Shown: piece by piece, positions 5,952 to 6,294 of the stretch
Numbering within the stretch: position 1 is the stretch's first letter
Layout of the letters: every line of letters begins with the position of its first letter
Assembly (NCBI GenBank): GCA_938091475.1
Contig: CALLJI010000113.1
Location: 1 to 6,294, forward strand
Direction of reading: 5' to 3'
Length of the DNA stretch: 6,294 nt
From: an uncultured Caldimicrobium sp.
Lineage (GTDB): Bacteria > Desulfobacterota > Thermodesulfobacteria > Thermodesulfobacteriales > Thermodesulfobacteriaceae
Position numbers and translations under genes: made by a program
Notes under the pieces: model-generated
What the model saw: only the letters and a program-made list of their open reading frames with translations
Database searches by the model: none
Told to the model about the DNA's origin: nothing

Positions 5952-6185
5952 TTACCCTACCTTTGACTTAACATATTCTATAACATCTTTTACTGTTCTT
6001 AATTTTTCTGCATCTTCATCAGGTACTTCCATCCCAAAAGCTTCTTCCATAGCCATAACTAACTCAACTAAATCTAAGGAATCAGCTCCCAGATCATCCA
6101 CAAAGGAGGCTTCAGGCTTAATTTGATCCTTAGATAGATTAAGCTTTTGAGCAATAATTTCAATCACCTTTTCCTCAATAGACAT
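5952..6185 (-). CDS. acpP: Acyl carrier protein
   Basis: Small acidic carrier that holds growing acyl chains on a phosphopantetheine arm during fatty acid synthesis. The 77 residues are the standard ACP length. The attachment site is Ser36 within [15 protein letters not shown] (30-44), followed by the acidic recognition helix and the closing [14 protein letters not shown]. The ATG at 6185-6183 is preceded by a strong GGAGG at 7 nt. It is the first visible gene of the minus-strand train, with fabF starting 2 nt beyond its stop. The common partner genes fabD and fabG are not immediately upstream within the 109 bp left in the window, so it probably has its own promoter. Confidence 0.97.
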   Translation of the reverse strand: MSIEEKVIEIIAQKLNLSKDQIKPEASFVDDLGADSLDLVELVMAMEEAFGMEVPDEDAEKLRTVKDVIEYVKSKVG

Positions 6186-6192
6186 CTCTCCT

Positions 6193-6197
6193 CCTCC
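6193..6197 (-). promoter_or_regulatory. Strong Shine-Dalgarno of acpP
   Basis: GGAGG on the minus strand (within the purine run GGGAGGAGGAGAG, 6186-6198) lies 7 nt before the acpP ATG. It is the best ribosome site in the window, matching the high expression expected of acyl carrier protein. Confidence 0.85.
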
Positions 6198-6209
6198 CTT
6201 TTTTCTCTT

Positions 6210-6237
6210 TTATTACCAGTTTTTTTGAAAAAAACAA
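6210..6237 (-). promoter_or_regulatory. Candidate promoter of the acpP gene train
   Basis: Reading the minus strand, TTGTTT (6237-6232) and TAATAA (6215-6210) are spaced by 16 nt and lie upstream of the acpP ribosome site. The matches to sigma70 boxes are weak and the DNA is very AT-rich, so other placements in 6205-6280 are possible, for example around TATAGC at 6245-6240. Treat this as a likely location rather than a defined promoter. Confidence 0.3.
6219..6235. promoter_or_regulatory. Perfect dyad GTTTTTTTGAAAAAAAC in the acpP leader
   Basis: Seven T (6220-6226), a central G, and seven A (6228-6234), flanked by a complementary G/C pair, give a perfect 8-bp inverted repeat with an odd centre. 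It falls across the spacer and -35 box of the candidate acpP promoter. It could be an operator for a dimeric regulator of fatty acid genes, or simply curved A-tract DNA. It has no GC-rich stem, so a terminator is unlikely. Confidence 0.4.
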
Positions 6238-6280
6238 GAGCTATAAAAGAAAAATACGATTAATATCTTGAAAATTTGTT

Positions 6281-6292
6281 GGGCCTCCGCCC
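6281..6292. repeat. Short GC-rich hairpin GGGC-CTCC-GCCC at the window edge
   Basis: A 4-bp stem with a 4-nt loop ends the window and is followed by CG. Its GC-rich character contrasts with the AT-rich leader before it. It may be the edge of another palindromic repeat like the block at 16-254, or the start of a neighbouring gene's terminator. It is cut by the window end. Confidence 0.25.
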
Positions 6293-6294
6293 CG

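Overview
The window looks like chromosomal DNA of an AT-rich, probably thermophilic bacterium. Proteins are rich in Lys, Glu and Ile, genes are packed with 0-20 nt gaps or 4-8 nt overlaps, and the gene set (acpP-fabF-rpiB, a PilZ protein, a type IV prepilin peptidase) suits a Gram-negative of the Desulfobacterota/Thermodesulfobacteria kind. That placement is an inference from gene order and style; no rRNA or other marker is present. No insertion sequence with a transposase, tRNA, CRISPR array or phage gene is visible.

Layout. Positions 1-355 hold no gene. About 16-254 is a cluster of short GC-rich palindromes framed by GTAGGGGC / GCCCCTAC, standing out against AT-rich surroundings, with a possible sigma70-type promoter inside it that faces right. 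Positions 356-1129 (+) encode an exonuclease III-family AP endonuclease. Everything else (6185 down to 1107) is one minus-strand gene train: acpP, fabF, rpiB, acpS, a fused NAD(P)HX epimerase/dehydratase (nnrE-nnrD), a small PilZ-domain protein and a prepilin peptidase. The last gene runs 23 bp into the 3' end of the convergent nuclease gene, and there is no classical terminator between them. Positions 6186-6294 are the leader of the train: a strong Shine-Dalgarno, a weak promoter candidate and a perfect T7-G-A7 dyad.

How the genes fit together. AcpP is the acyl carrier protein, AcpS attaches its phosphopantetheine arm, and FabF elongates acyl chains on it, so carrier, activator and user are probably co-transcribed. 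RpiB (pentose phosphate pathway) and NnrE/NnrD (repair of hydrated NAD(P)H, damage that forms faster when hot) are housekeeping companions. The PilZ protein and prepilin peptidase at the distal end add a c-di-GMP/type IV pilus or type II secretion theme, joined by an ATGA stop/start overlap on an A8 run.

I did not find a convincing new biological system. The items most worth a second look are the palindrome cluster, the A8/ATGA junction and the dyad in the acpP leader.
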